Shown here piece by piece: positions 39,946-50,341 of a DNA stretch of 64,000 bases. The position numbers and the translations under genes were made by a program. The first letter of the stretch is position 1. Every line of letters begins with the position of its first letter. The notes beneath the pieces are model-generated. The model had not been told where the DNA came from, did not search any database, and was given only the letters and a program-made list of their open reading frames with translations. Origin of the DNA: Caldilineaceae bacterium bin5 (GTDB lineage: Bacteria > Chloroflexota > Anaerolineae > Caldilineales > Caldilineaceae); assembly GCA_002238445.1 (NCBI GenBank), contig MPML01000009.1, positions 1-64,000 on the forward strand, in the 5' to 3' direction.

Positions 39946-41583
39946 ATGGATAGCCGGGTCAACAATTGTTCCTCATTGACCGAGCGCGATATTGCGCTAC
40001 TTTATCGGATTGAAGCAGGACTGGCCGTCACGGCCGATGTTAGTCGGTCCGATGTGATGCTCTGCTGTCTGATGGATCCGTTGGAGAGCCCTACCTCGCC
40101 GATTGAGGTTATCGAGTCACCTGCGATACAGCGCTCTTCGGTGGGTCAAATCCTGGTCGCCCGGCACGCAGCCCCCCATTCGCTATCATCGATTTACCGA
40201 GACGACATGACCGGACGCACTTACACGCTGATTGCCCAGCCAACGGTTCATCGCGCCCTGATGGAAGACCGCAGAAACAGAATGGCAGAGCAGAGAATTC
40301 CGCCCGAACGGACCAGCAGCGGCGCTCCGGTAATCCAGCAGGTATACACCGTCCACAACGCGATCAATCAGGCGATTGCGGCCCTGCTAATCGAGACGAA
40401 TATGATCGAGTACGAGCGGCTTCGGCGCCGGGATCGGCCATTTCGCCAAGCCGTGCGCTGGCTGCAAAGAATGGCAGTGCAGGGTGAAATCGAAACGGCT
40501 GAGATTTCGGAGGGATTTGGCAGTCTTGACGGTATTTACCTGGTGGATGGACAGTTTTGCATCAGCTATATGAGCGGCATTGCCATGAATTTGTTTCGCT
40601 CAATTGGTCTCGTGGCGGACATGCGGGGAAGGCCAATCACCGATCTGGAGGATCAGGACGACGAAGTGGTTAGTCAGGCGATGCAGGCGAACTGTTGCGT
40701 GCAGTCGCGCTATGAGCACGAAGACGGTCGCGTCTGGGTACGCACGGCGATTCCCCTGCGCGCGCCACGGGGCAGCTTCTATCTGATGCGGCGGCGCATA
40801 GGCCGCCAGCTGCCTTGGTCGAAACCGATGCCGACGGAGGCGGAGCCCCAGGTGAATGGGGTATTGGTGATTGTGCACAATGCAACGGAAACGGTGCAGC
40901 GCGAGCGCGAACTTAACGTCAAGTCGGCGATGATCCAGGAGGTGCATCACCGGGTCAAGAACAATTTGCAGACCATTGCGGCCATTTTGCGCATACAGGG
41001 CCGGCGGAGCGAGAGCGGGGAAACTAAGAGGCAATTGACAGACGCTGTCAACCGCATTCTGAGCATGTCGGTGATTCACGAATATTTGAGTCAGGATGAA
41101 CACCGGCCGATCAACATCCGCGACATATGTCAGCGCATCCTGGGACAGGCCCAACAGGTTTCGGTAAATCCTGGGCAGCAGATAAAGATCGCAATGGAAG
41201 GGCCCAACATCCGGCTGCCTGCCAGCCAGGCAACAGCCTCCGCGCTCGTTGTCAACGAGCTATTGATGAACGCAATGGAACATGGACTGCGTGACCGACA
41301 TAATGGAGAAATTCGGATCGTGCTGGAAGACATGGGGGATGAAGTGCGCATCACCCTGTTGGACAACGGGTTGGGGCTACCCTCCGACTTTGACCCGGAC
41401 CAAAGCCACAGCCTCGGACTGCAGATCGTGCATACGCTCGTCACAGATGATCTGAAGGGCGAACTGCAGTTTGAGCGGGTGGCAGGCACCGATAATGGCG
41501 CTGCCGAAGGCGCTCACGGCGGCACTCGCGCCATAATTACTTTTCCCAAACGTTCGATCAACGTTGAAACTGTCGCAGGGTAA
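39946..41583 (+). CDS. PdtaS-like sensor histidine kinase (HisKA_2)
   Basis: A 545-aa soluble sensor kinase without transmembrane helices. Residues about 1-150 resemble the histidine-kinase N-terminal sensing domain of PdtaS, about 180-310 a PAS-like domain (IYLVDGQFCISYMSGIAMNLF), then the HisKA_2 phosphoacceptor EVHHRVKNNLQTIAAILRIQ (His near 333). The HATPase N box is VVNELLMNAMEHGL and the G boxes are DNGLGL and SLGLQIVHTLV. Next comes an ANTAR response regulator, as in PdtaS/PdtaR, so the system likely controls transcription antitermination. The start codon is ATG 39946, with no clear ribosome-binding site. Confidence 0.9.
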   Translation: MDSRVNNCSSLTERDIALLYRIEAGLAVTADVSRSDVMLCCLMDPLESPTSPIEVIESPAIQRSSVGQILVARHAAPHSLSSIYRDDMTGRTYTLIAQPTVHRALMEDRRNRMAEQRIPPERTSSGAPVIQQVYTVHNAINQAIAALLIETNMIEYERLRRRDRPFRQAVRWLQRMAVQGEIETAEISEGFGSLDGIYLVDGQFCISYMSGIAMNLFRSIGLVADMRGRPITDLEDQDDEVVSQAMQANCCVQSRYEHEDGRVWVRTAIPLRAPRGSFYLMRRRIGRQLPWSKPMPTEAEPQVNGVLVIVHNATETVQRERELNVKSAMIQEVHHRVKNNLQTIAAILRIQGRRSESGETKRQLTDAVNRILSMSVIHEYLSQDEHRPINIRDICQRILGQAQQVSVNPGQQIKIAMEGPNIRLPASQATASALVVNELLMNAMEHGLRDRHNGEIRIVLEDMGDEVRITLLDNGLGLPSDFDPDQSHSLGLQIVHTLVTDDLKGELQFERVAGTDNGAAEGAHGGTRAIITFPKRSINVETVAG

Positions 41584-41735
41584 CAGGAGTGGTAGGTGAG
41601 AGGCTAACGGCAGTCAGAAACCCCATTGCTGACAACGAACCACCGGGCACTCGCTTCATTTCTGGCTTCGACGCTGGATCCAGGGCATTTTTGCGACAGG
41701 GGAAAGGGTTAATCTAGAGTAGAAAGGGTCAGACT

Positions 41736-42317
41736 GTGGAGCGAACGCGCATAATAATTGCCGATGATGAATCCCTCATTCGCATGGACTTGCGGGAGAT
41801 GCTCACGAACCTGGGCTACCTGGTGATGGGTGAAGCGGGCGACGGCCAAAGCGCAATCAACCTCACCTGGGAACTTCGTCCAGACATCGTGATCATGGAC
41901 ATCAAGATGCCCGACATGGATGGCATTGAGGCTGCCCGCATCCTGACACAGGAGCGCCTGGCCCCGGTGTTGCTGTTAAGCGCGTACAGCCAGCAGGAAT
42001 TGGTGCAGCGCGCACAGGAGGCCGGCGTAGCGAGTTATTTGGTCAAACCGTTTCGCGAAAGCGATCTGACCCCCGCGATTGAGGTGGCCCTGGCGCGCTT
42101 CACCGAGTTTCGAGCTCTAGAAAAGGAGATCGACGACCTTGAGGAGACGCTGGAAACTCGCAAAGCGGTGGAGCGCGCCAAAGGCATTTTGATGCAAATG
42201 CAGAACATGAACGAAGCCGAGGCCTTCCGGCGCATTCAGAAGATGAGTATGAACAACCGCAAGCCAATGAAGGCTGTGGCAGAAGCAATCATACTGGCCC
42301 ATCAGGCCGGCGAATAG
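41736..42317 (+). CDS. ANTAR-domain response regulator (PdtaR-like)
   Basis: A 193-aa regulator. The receiver domain (1-125) has the acidic pocket IIADDES, phosphoacceptor Asp55 in DIVIMDIKMPDMDG, Ser/Thr in LLLSAYS and Lys in LVKPF. A coiled linker leads to a C-terminal ANTAR RNA-binding domain (about 135-190: ETLETRKAVERAKGILMQMQNMNEAEAFRRIQKMSMNNRKPMKAVAEAII). ANTAR proteins bind paired hexaloop hairpins in leader RNAs and prevent termination. It is 152 bp downstream of its presumed kinase. The GTG start has AAGGG upstream. Confidence 0.95.
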   Translation: MERTRIIIADDESLIRMDLREMLTNLGYLVMGEAGDGQSAINLTWELRPDIVIMDIKMPDMDGIEAARILTQERLAPVLLLSAYSQQELVQRAQEAGVASYLVKPFRESDLTPAIEVALARFTEFRALEKEIDDLEETLETRKAVERAKGILMQMQNMNEAEAFRRIQKMSMNNRKPMKAVAEAIILAHQAGE

Positions 42318-42375
42318 CCAGACATTTCTGCCGAAATTGCTTTCTGGTCTACCGGTCACGAGCCAGTGCCGTACT

Positions 42376-43146
42376 ATGAAATCTTCAAATGACGGGCCGC
42401 CTGAAGCGCGACTCTCGATCATCATGCCGGTCTACAACGAAATTGGCACGCTGGAGGAGATCATTCGCCGCGTGCGCGCGGTAGACCTTACAGTTAACTC
42501 CGATGGCGTCACGGAATTGATCGGCAGCCCCGCCCAGTTGGAAAAGGAAATCATTATTGTAGATGACGGCTCCACCGACGGCACGCGGGAGATTTTGGCC
42601 CGGTTGCAGGCGGAGGAGTCGGAAGATTTGCGTATCATTTATCACGAACGCAATGGCGGGAAGGGCGCGGCCCTACGCACGGGCTTTGAAGCGGCGACCG
42701 GCGCGATCTTCGTTGTGCAGGACGCCGACCTGGAATACAATCCCGGAGACTATAACAGGCTTCTCGTCCCCATACTGGAGGGGCGCACCGATGTCGTTTA
42801 TGGAAGCCGCTTTCTCGGTGGGCCGCGCGCGGCGATGAGCCTCACGCATACTATCGGCAATAAGGGCGTAACCTGGTTTACCAATCTGCTCTACGGTACG
42901 GTATTGACCGATATGGAGACCTGCTATAAGTGTTTTCGGCGGGATGTAATCGAAGGGATGACCCTCCACAGCCAGAGATTCGAAATTGAAGCCGAACTGA
43001 CGGCCAAAATCCTCAAGCGCAGATACTCCATCTTCGAGACGCCCATCAGCTATAACGGGCGCCAATTTCATGAAGGTAAGAAACTCACCTGGCGGGACGG
43101 ATTCACGGCAATTGCGACGCTCCTCAAGTATCGCTTCAGCGACTGA
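42376..43146 (+). CDS. Family 2 glycosyltransferase (DPM1-like)
   Basis: A 256-aa GT-A glycosyltransferase resembling polyprenyl-phosphate mannosyl/glucosyltransferases: LSIIMPVYNEIGTLEEII, the nucleotide-binding EIIIVDDGSTDGT, the metal-binding VVQDADLEYNP, and YSIFETPISYNGR. There are no C-terminal membrane helices. The ATG at 42376 was chosen; an in-frame TTG at 42337 would add 13 residues. It precedes a large YfhO membrane protein and likely supplies lipid-linked sugar for it (inference). Confidence 0.88.
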   Translation: MKSSNDGPPEARLSIIMPVYNEIGTLEEIIRRVRAVDLTVNSDGVTELIGSPAQLEKEIIIVDDGSTDGTREILARLQAEESEDLRIIYHERNGGKGAALRTGFEAATGAIFVVQDADLEYNPGDYNRLLVPILEGRTDVVYGSRFLGGPRAAMSLTHTIGNKGVTWFTNLLYGTVLTDMETCYKCFRRDVIEGMTLHSQRFEIEAELTAKILKRRYSIFETPISYNGRQFHEGKKLTWRDGFTAIATLLKYRFSD

Positions 43147-43199
43147 ACTGCGGTGGCTACTCGAGTGCGGTGTTACTAAGCATTAGCCGCTGCTTTCCG

Positions 43200-46124
43200 A
43201 TGCGCCGCTTCATACCGCTGCTGTCGGCCGCGACAGTCCTGGCCATTTTCGTCCTGTTGCTCTTCTATCGCCTTCTGTTTACGGATCGAGTACTGGCCAG
43301 CGGCGACATCCTCCACTACTTCTATCCCTACCGCGACTTTGCAGCCGCTTCCCTGCGGGCTGGAGACATTCCTCTCTGGAACCCCTACATTTTTATGGGC
43401 GCGCCTTTTCTTGCCAATCCGCAAGCCGCGTCGTTGTATCCGTTGCACTGGCCGCTGAGCTGGCTGCCTGTGACGCGGCAGATCTATTGGAGCGGATCCA
43501 TCCATGCCTGGATTCTGGCGCTGGGCGGTTACGCGCTGATGCGGCGCTGGGGAGTGGGGTGGCTGGCCGCGGTCAGTACCGGACTGGTCTTGGCGGGGAG
43601 CGGTTTTTTTGGTGGATTGCTGGGGCATATCAATCAGATGAATGGTGCGGCCTGGTTGCCCTGGCTGCTATGGGCGTTGGAAGGGCGGTGGTCATGTGAG
43701 GAAGAAGCAGAAAGTAGCGAGGAACGGGGTGAGACTTCTCGCTCCTCGCTCTACGCGTCGCACGCTTGGAAGTACGCGGCTCTGGTCTTGCCGTTCTCCT
43801 TATTCGCGGCGCTGACGCTGCTGGCCGGTCACACACAGACGACCTATATCAATCTCTTTGGTGTGGGCGCATGGTTGCTGGCGACGAGCCTACGGGCCTA
43901 TTCGTACGGTTTTCGCCTCCTCGCCGGCTCATTCTTCATTTATGTGCTGGGCGTTTTGCTGGGTGTTCTGCTGGCTGCCGCCCAACTGTTTCCCACGCTG
44001 GAGCTCAGCCAACTGGGGTTGCGCGGCGGGGGCCTCAGCTACGTGGATGTGACCAGCTTCAGCCTCAGGCCGCTGCTGCTTCACTGGACGCTGTTGCCCT
44101 CTTACGGGCTGCGCGATCTGAGCGTTGTCTTTGCCACGCTCGGCTATACCGAATTTGTCGCTCATATTGGCGTACTAGGGCTGCTGCTAGCTCTGATAGC
44201 AGTGGTCAGCAGCCAGTGGGCAGCGGTGGGCAACCGGCCATGGAACATTGCTCACTGGCCTCCTGCCACTCTGTGCGGCCTTTTCTTCGCAGGTCTGGGT
44301 TTATTTCTGGCTCTAGGACGTTGGAACCCATTTTCGTTTCTCTTCTATCACCTGATCCCCGGCTTTGACCTGTTTCGCACACCGGCTCGCTGGATGATGC
44401 TCTACACGTTAGGTATGGCTGTGCTGGCAGGAGGGGGGGCGGAGTGGGTTAGGGGCAGGTTGACAGCGATCAGTGGTGAAAAACCTGTCAGGCGCCTGTT
44501 GTTGCGCGCTGCCGGCGTCGTGCTTCTTGCACTGCTGGCGCTCGATCTGCTGGCGGCCGCGCGTGCGCTGCCGCATACACAGCCGACCGCGCCGCAGGCG
44601 GTCTACGACGTCAGGAGTGCATCTGCGCATCTGCTGACGGAGCCGCGACGAGCACTCCACCCGGGTGTCGCGGGCCGGCTGCTGAGCATTAGCGAGATTA
44701 CCTTCGACCCGGGGGACATGCCGGACTGGCGGCGCATCCTGCGCGGCGGGGCGCGCCCACAGCTCAACGAGGCTGCTTTCACCGAGTTCATCATTGCGCT
44801 CAAATCGCAGGAGATCCTGGCGCCGAACCTCTCCCTGCTTTGGCGCATCCCGACGGTAGACGGATTCGACGGCGGCGTGCTTCCTCTGCAACGCTACAAC
44901 GCCTTCCTATCGCTGCTGATTCCGCCGGCGGAGCTGGTGCCGGACGGCCGTGTACGCGAGCAGTTACATACAGTTCCCCCGGCCCAAATCCTCGACATGA
45001 TGGACGTCCGCTTTGTTATCACCGACAAAGTCCGGGATGTGTGGTTCGACGACATTTACTTCGACCGCCAGATTGGCGCATCTTTGGTTGCAAATGGCTT
45101 GAATAGCCCGGCTGATGGCACGGATGGAGCTGGGATTGGCGGCGGGCCGCGGTTGACAGTTGACGCGCCCTACAGTTTCGAGGCTACCGCAGTGGCTGTG
45201 GTCGGTTTCGTGACTTCGGACGCTGGCTACGCGGGAACCCCTGACCTGCCATTGGCCGATGTAATCGCACTGATCAATGGCGAGCGGCGCACGGTAGGCC
45301 GTTTGCTGACGGGCAGCCAAGCAGGCGCATTCAGAGTGGCCAGCAGCGCGTCGCTGGCAGCCACTGGCACTGATGCCCCTGTGGCCTTCCATGATGGAGA
45401 AAGCGGACAGGAGGAGTATCTGGCCGTCTTTGCTTTAGCGGAAGCCGTCCGCCTGGATGCGCTGGAGATTTCACTGGCAGTGGAGTCAGCCTCCGCCGGG
45501 CTGGCGGTACAGGCGGTGACGCTGATCGACGAACGCACGAAGACGTTTGTGCCGCTGCTACCCAGTGACCGCGGCCGGTTTCAGCGCGTACACAGCGGAG
45601 ACGTTAAGATTTACGAGCGGCTTGGAGGCAGTGGACGGGCCCAGTTGGTAGAGGCAGTGGAGCCGGCGTCATCGATGGACGAGGCGGTAGCATTGCTGCA
45701 CGCCATTAGTGCGCAAGGGAATTCGCAAGCTTCGGCGGTCGTCGAGGCCGGTATGGAAACCATTGCTGGCTGGGGGCTTGCAGACCAGGCCGGCACGCCT
45801 GCAGGCGACCGGGAGGCGTCGATCGTCTCATACACGCCCGAGCGGGTCGTCATCCGCGCTCGCTCCGAACTGCCGAGTTTCTTGATGTTAAAGGATGCCT
45901 ACTATCCGGGTTGGCAGGCCGCGGTCAACGGGGAACCGGTGGAGATAGTGGCGACCAATGTATTGTTTCGCGGCGTGCCGGTGCCGGCCGGCGAAAGCGA
46001 GGTCGTGTTTTGGTACGGGCCGCAGTCTTGGCAGACCGGTCTGAGCCTCAGCCTGGCAGGCAGCCTGCTCTGGTTGCTGCTGGCATTGTGGACGGCCCGT
46101 TGCGCGAGCACAAGGAAACGCTAA
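43200..46124 (+). CDS. YfhO-family multi-helix membrane protein
   Basis: A 974-aa protein with about 11 N-terminal helices (1-480), a large extracytoplasmic region (480-930) and a final helix (SLSLAGSLLWLLLALW). YfhO-like features are YFYPYRDFAAASLRAGDIPLWNPYIFMGAPFLAN and the C-terminal FLMLKDAYYPGWQAAVNGEPVEIVATNVLFRGVPVPAGE. YfhO proteins are GT-C-like and linked to cell-wall glycosylation. The ATG at 43200 is used; a GTG at 43170 is an alternative. An acidic/Ser-rich insert (about residues 174-190) coincides with a purine/pyrimidine inverted repeat. Confidence 0.88.
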   Translation: MRRFIPLLSAATVLAIFVLLLFYRLLFTDRVLASGDILHYFYPYRDFAAASLRAGDIPLWNPYIFMGAPFLANPQAASLYPLHWPLSWLPVTRQIYWSGSIHAWILALGGYALMRRWGVGWLAAVSTGLVLAGSGFFGGLLGHINQMNGAAWLPWLLWALEGRWSCEEEAESSEERGETSRSSLYASHAWKYAALVLPFSLFAALTLLAGHTQTTYINLFGVGAWLLATSLRAYSYGFRLLAGSFFIYVLGVLLGVLLAAAQLFPTLELSQLGLRGGGLSYVDVTSFSLRPLLLHWTLLPSYGLRDLSVVFATLGYTEFVAHIGVLGLLLALIAVVSSQWAAVGNRPWNIAHWPPATLCGLFFAGLGLFLALGRWNPFSFLFYHLIPGFDLFRTPARWMMLYTLGMAVLAGGGAEWVRGRLTAISGEKPVRRLLLRAAGVVLLALLALDLLAAARALPHTQPTAPQAVYDVRSASAHLLTEPRRALHPGVAGRLLSISEITFDPGDMPDWRRILRGGARPQLNEAAFTEFIIALKSQEILAPNLSLLWRIPTVDGFDGGVLPLQRYNAFLSLLIPPAELVPDGRVREQLHTVPPAQILDMMDVRFVITDKVRDVWFDDIYFDRQIGASLVANGLNSPADGTDGAGIGGGPRLTVDAPYSFEATAVAVVGFVTSDAGYAGTPDLPLADVIALINGERRTVGRLLTGSQAGAFRVASSASLAATGTDAPVAFHDGESGQEEYLAVFALAEAVRLDALEISLAVESASAGLAVQAVTLIDERTKTFVPLLPSDRGRFQRVHSGDVKIYERLGGSGRAQLVEAVEPASSMDEAVALLHAISAQGNSQASAVVEAGMETIAGWGLADQAGTPAGDREASIVSYTPERVVIRARSELPSFLMLKDAYYPGWQAAVNGEPVEIVATNVLFRGVPVPAGESEVVFWYGPQSWQTGLSLSLAGSLLWLLLALWTARCASTRKR
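43695..43755 (+). repeat. In-frame purine/pyrimidine inverted-repeat insert in YfhO
   Basis: AGCGAGGA (43716-43723) pairs with TCCTCGCT (43743-43750) inside the coding sequence, within a purine-rich then pyrimidine-rich block that encodes a hydrophilic Glu/Ser/Arg stretch between two helices. Its composition is like the intergenic inverted repeat at 31199-31235 and the hydrophilic insert at about 63657-63733. Confidence 0.45.
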
Positions 46125-46157
46125 TACCTTTGCTTCGCGGCCCTATACGCTCTGATG

Positions 46158-46163
46158 TATAAT
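46158..46163 (+). promoter_or_regulatory. Putative -10 element upstream of AmaP-like gene
   Basis: TATAAT lies within TGTATAATCGAA (46157-46168), identical to the string before the GH3-like gene at 251-262. It would begin transcription near 46170. Confidence 0.45.
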
Positions 46164-46285
46164 CGAAGCACGGAAAAACCTTGCAACGCCGGGAATCAAC
46201 AGAAGGTTTTCAGGAGCCCGTTCTTTGTTTGTGGGAGAGCGGAAAGCTGGAAGCCAGAGGATGCCATTCAGGTCCGGAACCAGAA

Positions 46286-46852
46286 GTGATAAACGCATTC
46301 AATCGTATTGTCGTCGTTGTGCTCTGGCTGCTTCTGCTGGCTGGAATAGGCTATACGACGATCTTTCCAGATAATACCATGAACGCCCTCCTGGGCATCC
46401 TGTCGCTGACCCAGGACTTTCTGCGCGTGCAACAGCAGGCGAACAGCATGAATTTTCTGATCGGCCAGGTGGCGGTGGGCATTGTTGTGGTGCTCATATT
46501 CGGCAGCCTGCTGTGGTTGGAGCTATGGCCCCACCGGCCGCGGGGTGTGCGCATGAAAACGGTGAAGGGCAGTTCGGTGGAGTTGGACACCGAAAGCATC
46601 GCACGCCGTCTGACCTGGCACCTGGATCAGCTAGCCGATGTAATTACTGTGTTTCCGGACGTGAAATCGCGTGGCAATGCAGTTGACATCCAGTTGGAGG
46701 TCGAGACCGCGCCTGATATCGATGTGCCGATGAAGACGGACGAGGTGGTAGAGTCGACACGGGACATCGTCGAAGAGGACATGGGGCTGCGGCTTGGCAA
46801 GTTGGATGTGCGCATGCGCCATCTACCTTTTGAGGATGAGTGGGAAGCGTGA
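46286..46852 (+). CDS. AmaP-like membrane-anchored alkaline-shock-type protein
   Basis: A 188-aa protein with two N-terminal helices (about 5-28 and 55-82) flanking a short loop, then a cytoplasmic Asp23-like domain (about 90-188: [56 protein letters not shown]). This is the layout of AmaP, which anchors Asp23-family proteins to the membrane in Gram-positives. GTG 46286 was chosen because the family starts just before FNR and the first helix; a TTG at 46181 extends it by 35 unlikely residues. Its end overlaps scpB. Confidence 0.75.
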   Translation: MINAFNRIVVVVLWLLLLAGIGYTTIFPDNTMNALLGILSLTQDFLRVQQQANSMNFLIGQVAVGIVVVLIFGSLLWLELWPHRPRGVRMKTVKGSSVELDTESIARRLTWHLDQLADVITVFPDVKSRGNAVDIQLEVETAPDIDVPMKTDEVVESTRDIVEEDMGLRLGKLDVRMRHLPFEDEWEA

Positions 46853-47385
46853 GGTTGAGCGCACTGTTGGAGAGCCTGCTGTTCGTTGCAGTGGACCCGG
46901 TTACGCCAGGGCAGCTTGCCCAGGCGTCAGGCTGCCCTGAAGTGGAAGTGAACAAAGCGCTAGCTGCCTTGCAGCAGGATTATGAGGAGGAGAATCGCGG
47001 GCTGCGCCTACAGCGCCGCGATGGCCGCGTCCTGCTTGTCACCAACCCGGCGGCATCCCAGATGGTGGAGGAGTTTCTCAATCTGGATATGCGGGTGCAG
47101 TTCAGCGCGCCGGCCCTGGAGACATTGGCAATCATTGCCTATCTCCATCCGGTGACGCGGGCGCAGGTGGAAGCGGTGCGAGGCGTGGACTGCTCGGGCG
47201 TGCTGAGGAAGCTGCTGCAGCAAGGGCTAGTGGAGGAGTTTGACCGCCTGGAAGCGCCCGGCCGCCCAATCCGCTACGCGGTGACCGACCAGTTCATGCA
47301 GCATTTCGGGCTGACCAGCCTGGAGGAGCTGCCCCCTCTGGAGACAGATGTGGAGGACACCTCTGCAGAGGTGGCGCAGGGGTAG
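46849..47385 (+). CDS. scpB: Segregation and condensation protein B (ScpB)
   Basis: ScpB forms the SMC-ScpAB condensin with ScpA and SMC. The 178-aa product has the tandem winged-helix domains: [81 protein letters not shown] and [27 protein letters not shown], all typical. The GTG at 46849 overlaps the preceding stop by four bases; GTG 46840 is an alternative. scpA is not in the window. Confidence 0.93.
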   Translation: MRLSALLESLLFVAVDPVTPGQLAQASGCPEVEVNKALAALQQDYEEENRGLRLQRRDGRVLLVTNPAASQMVEEFLNLDMRVQFSAPALETLAIIAYLHPVTRAQVEAVRGVDCSGVLRKLLQQGLVEEFDRLEAPGRPIRYAVTDQFMQHFGLTSLEELPPLETDVEDTSAEVAQG

Positions 47386-47464
47386 AGTCGTTAACTGCCA
47401 GCCCGTTGACAAGACTTTAGCTGGTTCGGACCGCACTATTGCAGCAGTTTCAAGCGGCTCTTGC

Positions 47465-47896
47465 TTACGCTTCGCCAGTCTCTTTTCCCGCCAATCGTTG
47501 CGCAATCCAGTCCGGCACGCGCGTCATGCGACCATCGTTGTCGACGCAGATGTGGCGCGTGCGGCCATCGGCGTAGATGGCGCCCGACTCCCCGTTGCGG
47601 ATCTCATATACAAATTCGATCTGACGGCTGCGCAACGACCCCAACCGCGTGATCACCTGCACTGCATCGCCGAAGCGGATGGCGCTGCGATAGCGGCACT
47701 GAAGGTCGGTGACGGCAAAGTTGTAGCCGGCGCCGGCAATCTCGGTGTAGGGCATCCCGGCGGCCGCCATCAGAGCGACGCGCCCGGCCTCGAACCAGAT
47801 GACATATTCACTGTGGTGGACGACGCCCATCTGATCGGTTTCGGCAAAACGGACGGTTATGTCGAGTGGGACGGCGGGGTGTTCAGTCTTGTCCAT
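47465..47896 (-). CDS. YbgC-like acyl-CoA thioesterase (hotdog fold)
   Basis: A 143-aa hotdog-fold thioesterase hydrolysing acyl-CoA. The active-site segment VRFAETDQMGVVHHSEYVIWFEAGR carries the conserved Asp of the 4HBT/YbgC family; ALMAAAGMPYTEI and CRYRSAIRFGDAVQVITRL follow. Its ATG lies within the end of the HepT-like gene (14-bp overlap), making it the distal gene of the minus-strand unit with the MNT/HEPN pair. Confidence 0.9.
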   Translation of the reverse strand: MDKTEHPAVPLDITVRFAETDQMGVVHHSEYVIWFEAGRVALMAAAGMPYTEIAGAGYNFAVTDLQCRYRSAIRFGDAVQVITRLGSLRSRQIEFVYEIRNGESGAIYADGRTRHICVDNDGRMTRVPDWIAQRLAGKETGEA

Positions 47897-48362
47897 TTGC
47901 GTCTGTCAGGGGATGATCGATCTTGTGTGGGTTGGCTCGGATCCAGCGTTGAAAGGCCGAGCGGATGGACGCCAAGTCTCCCAAATCCTCGACGCATACT
48001 CGATAGAGCTCTGCTGGGCTGACCTCGTGGTAGAAGTGGATCAACCGGTTTCGGTAGCCTGCCATTTGTACAAGAATTTTTTCTTCGCCTTCGTCGAGAA
48101 CTTCTCGCTCCGCCAGTAGTATAGCAACATCTCTGTAGGTGGCTGCAGGAATGCCATATGCCTTGGAAAGAATATGACGTCCGACATCAAATAGCGCTTC
48201 CAGTGCGCGGCGGAGACAAGACTCGGCTGTGTGGACGTTGCGGCTGTCGGCAAAGAAGCTTTCCTCATCGTGCAGGGGTAACCGCTGGATCTGGCTGAAC
48301 ATCCCATCCAGCAGGGACAGGCGTTCAACAATGACACGTCGGGAGAGATAGGTCGGGGTCAT
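47883..48362 (-). CDS. HepT-like HEPN (DUF86) ribonuclease toxin candidate
   Basis: A 159-aa helical DUF86/HepT protein. It carries the HEPN RNase motif RNRLIHFY (Arg-x4-His, followed by Tyr) near residue 105, preceded by SCLRRALEALFDVGRHILSK. In the MntA/HepT system the Tyr next to the motif is AMPylated by the antitoxin. It overlaps the upstream nucleotidyltransferase gene by four bases. This is a different family from the HEPN protein at 36023, so the window holds two distinct HEPN/MNT modules. Confidence 0.9.
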   Translation of the reverse strand: MTPTYLSRRVIVERLSLLDGMFSQIQRLPLHDEESFFADSRNVHTAESCLRRALEALFDVGRHILSKAYGIPAATYRDVAILLAEREVLDEGEEKILVQMAGYRNRLIHFYHEVSPAELYRVCVEDLGDLASIRSAFQRWIRANPHKIDHPLTDANGQD

Positions 48363-48784
48363 TTGGGTATGCCAAGGAGCAGGCGCGCTCTCTCGTCCTC
48401 CAAGAACGCGAGATCGCCCTCTTGCCGAAGGATGTAGAGGTCGAAGTTATCGGCCGCGTATTCGCTCTTGGCATATAGCCGTTCGCCATGGACGACTTCG
48501 GCCGCCAGAAAGGGGTTGACGTTGTCCAGATTGACTAGATCGATGCGCTCCACACCCAATAGATCCTGTAGTGCCTGCTCCAACGCGACCTCTGTCTTCC
48601 AGTTGAATTCGGTAGCCGGTAGCGGCTTGATGCCCAGATCCACATCAGAGGGGCCGGGGGCTAGGATAGCCTCCGGATCGTTCAGCCATGCCAGCACCTC
48701 CTTGGCGCGGCTGCCGAAACTATAGAGGATAGCGACGCTGTGCTCACGGCAGAGCGCCCCCAACGCGACGCGTCGTCGATTCAT
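48359..48784 (-). CDS. MntA-like nucleotidyltransferase antitoxin candidate
   Basis: A 141-aa MNT protein with LYSFGSRAKEVLAWLNDPEAILAPGPSDVDLGI. The GS and the catalytic DxD are both present, but 21 residues separate them instead of about ten, so an extra loop (AWLNDPEAILAP) has been inserted in the signature. A third acidic residue lies in ERIDLVNLD. It is first in the unit MNT-HEPN-thioesterase. The likely role is to neutralise the HepT partner. Confidence 0.88.
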   Translation of the reverse strand: MNRRRVALGALCREHSVAILYSFGSRAKEVLAWLNDPEAILAPGPSDVDLGIKPLPATEFNWKTEVALEQALQDLLGVERIDLVNLDNVNPFLAAEVVHGERLYAKSEYAADNFDLYILRQEGDLAFLEDERARLLLGIPK

Positions 48785-48832
48785 GGCAATGCCCTGTGTC
48801 CTGTAGCGTTCCTTGCACTGATTCCAAGACCA

Positions 48833-50263
<1,431 letters not shown>

Positions 50264-50341
50264 AAATTCCTCCGCTAACTCCGGTTGCCAGTGGCTGGTG
50301 GGCACTGGTAACTACGGTATTTTGAAAGGTTCAGCGTTTTG

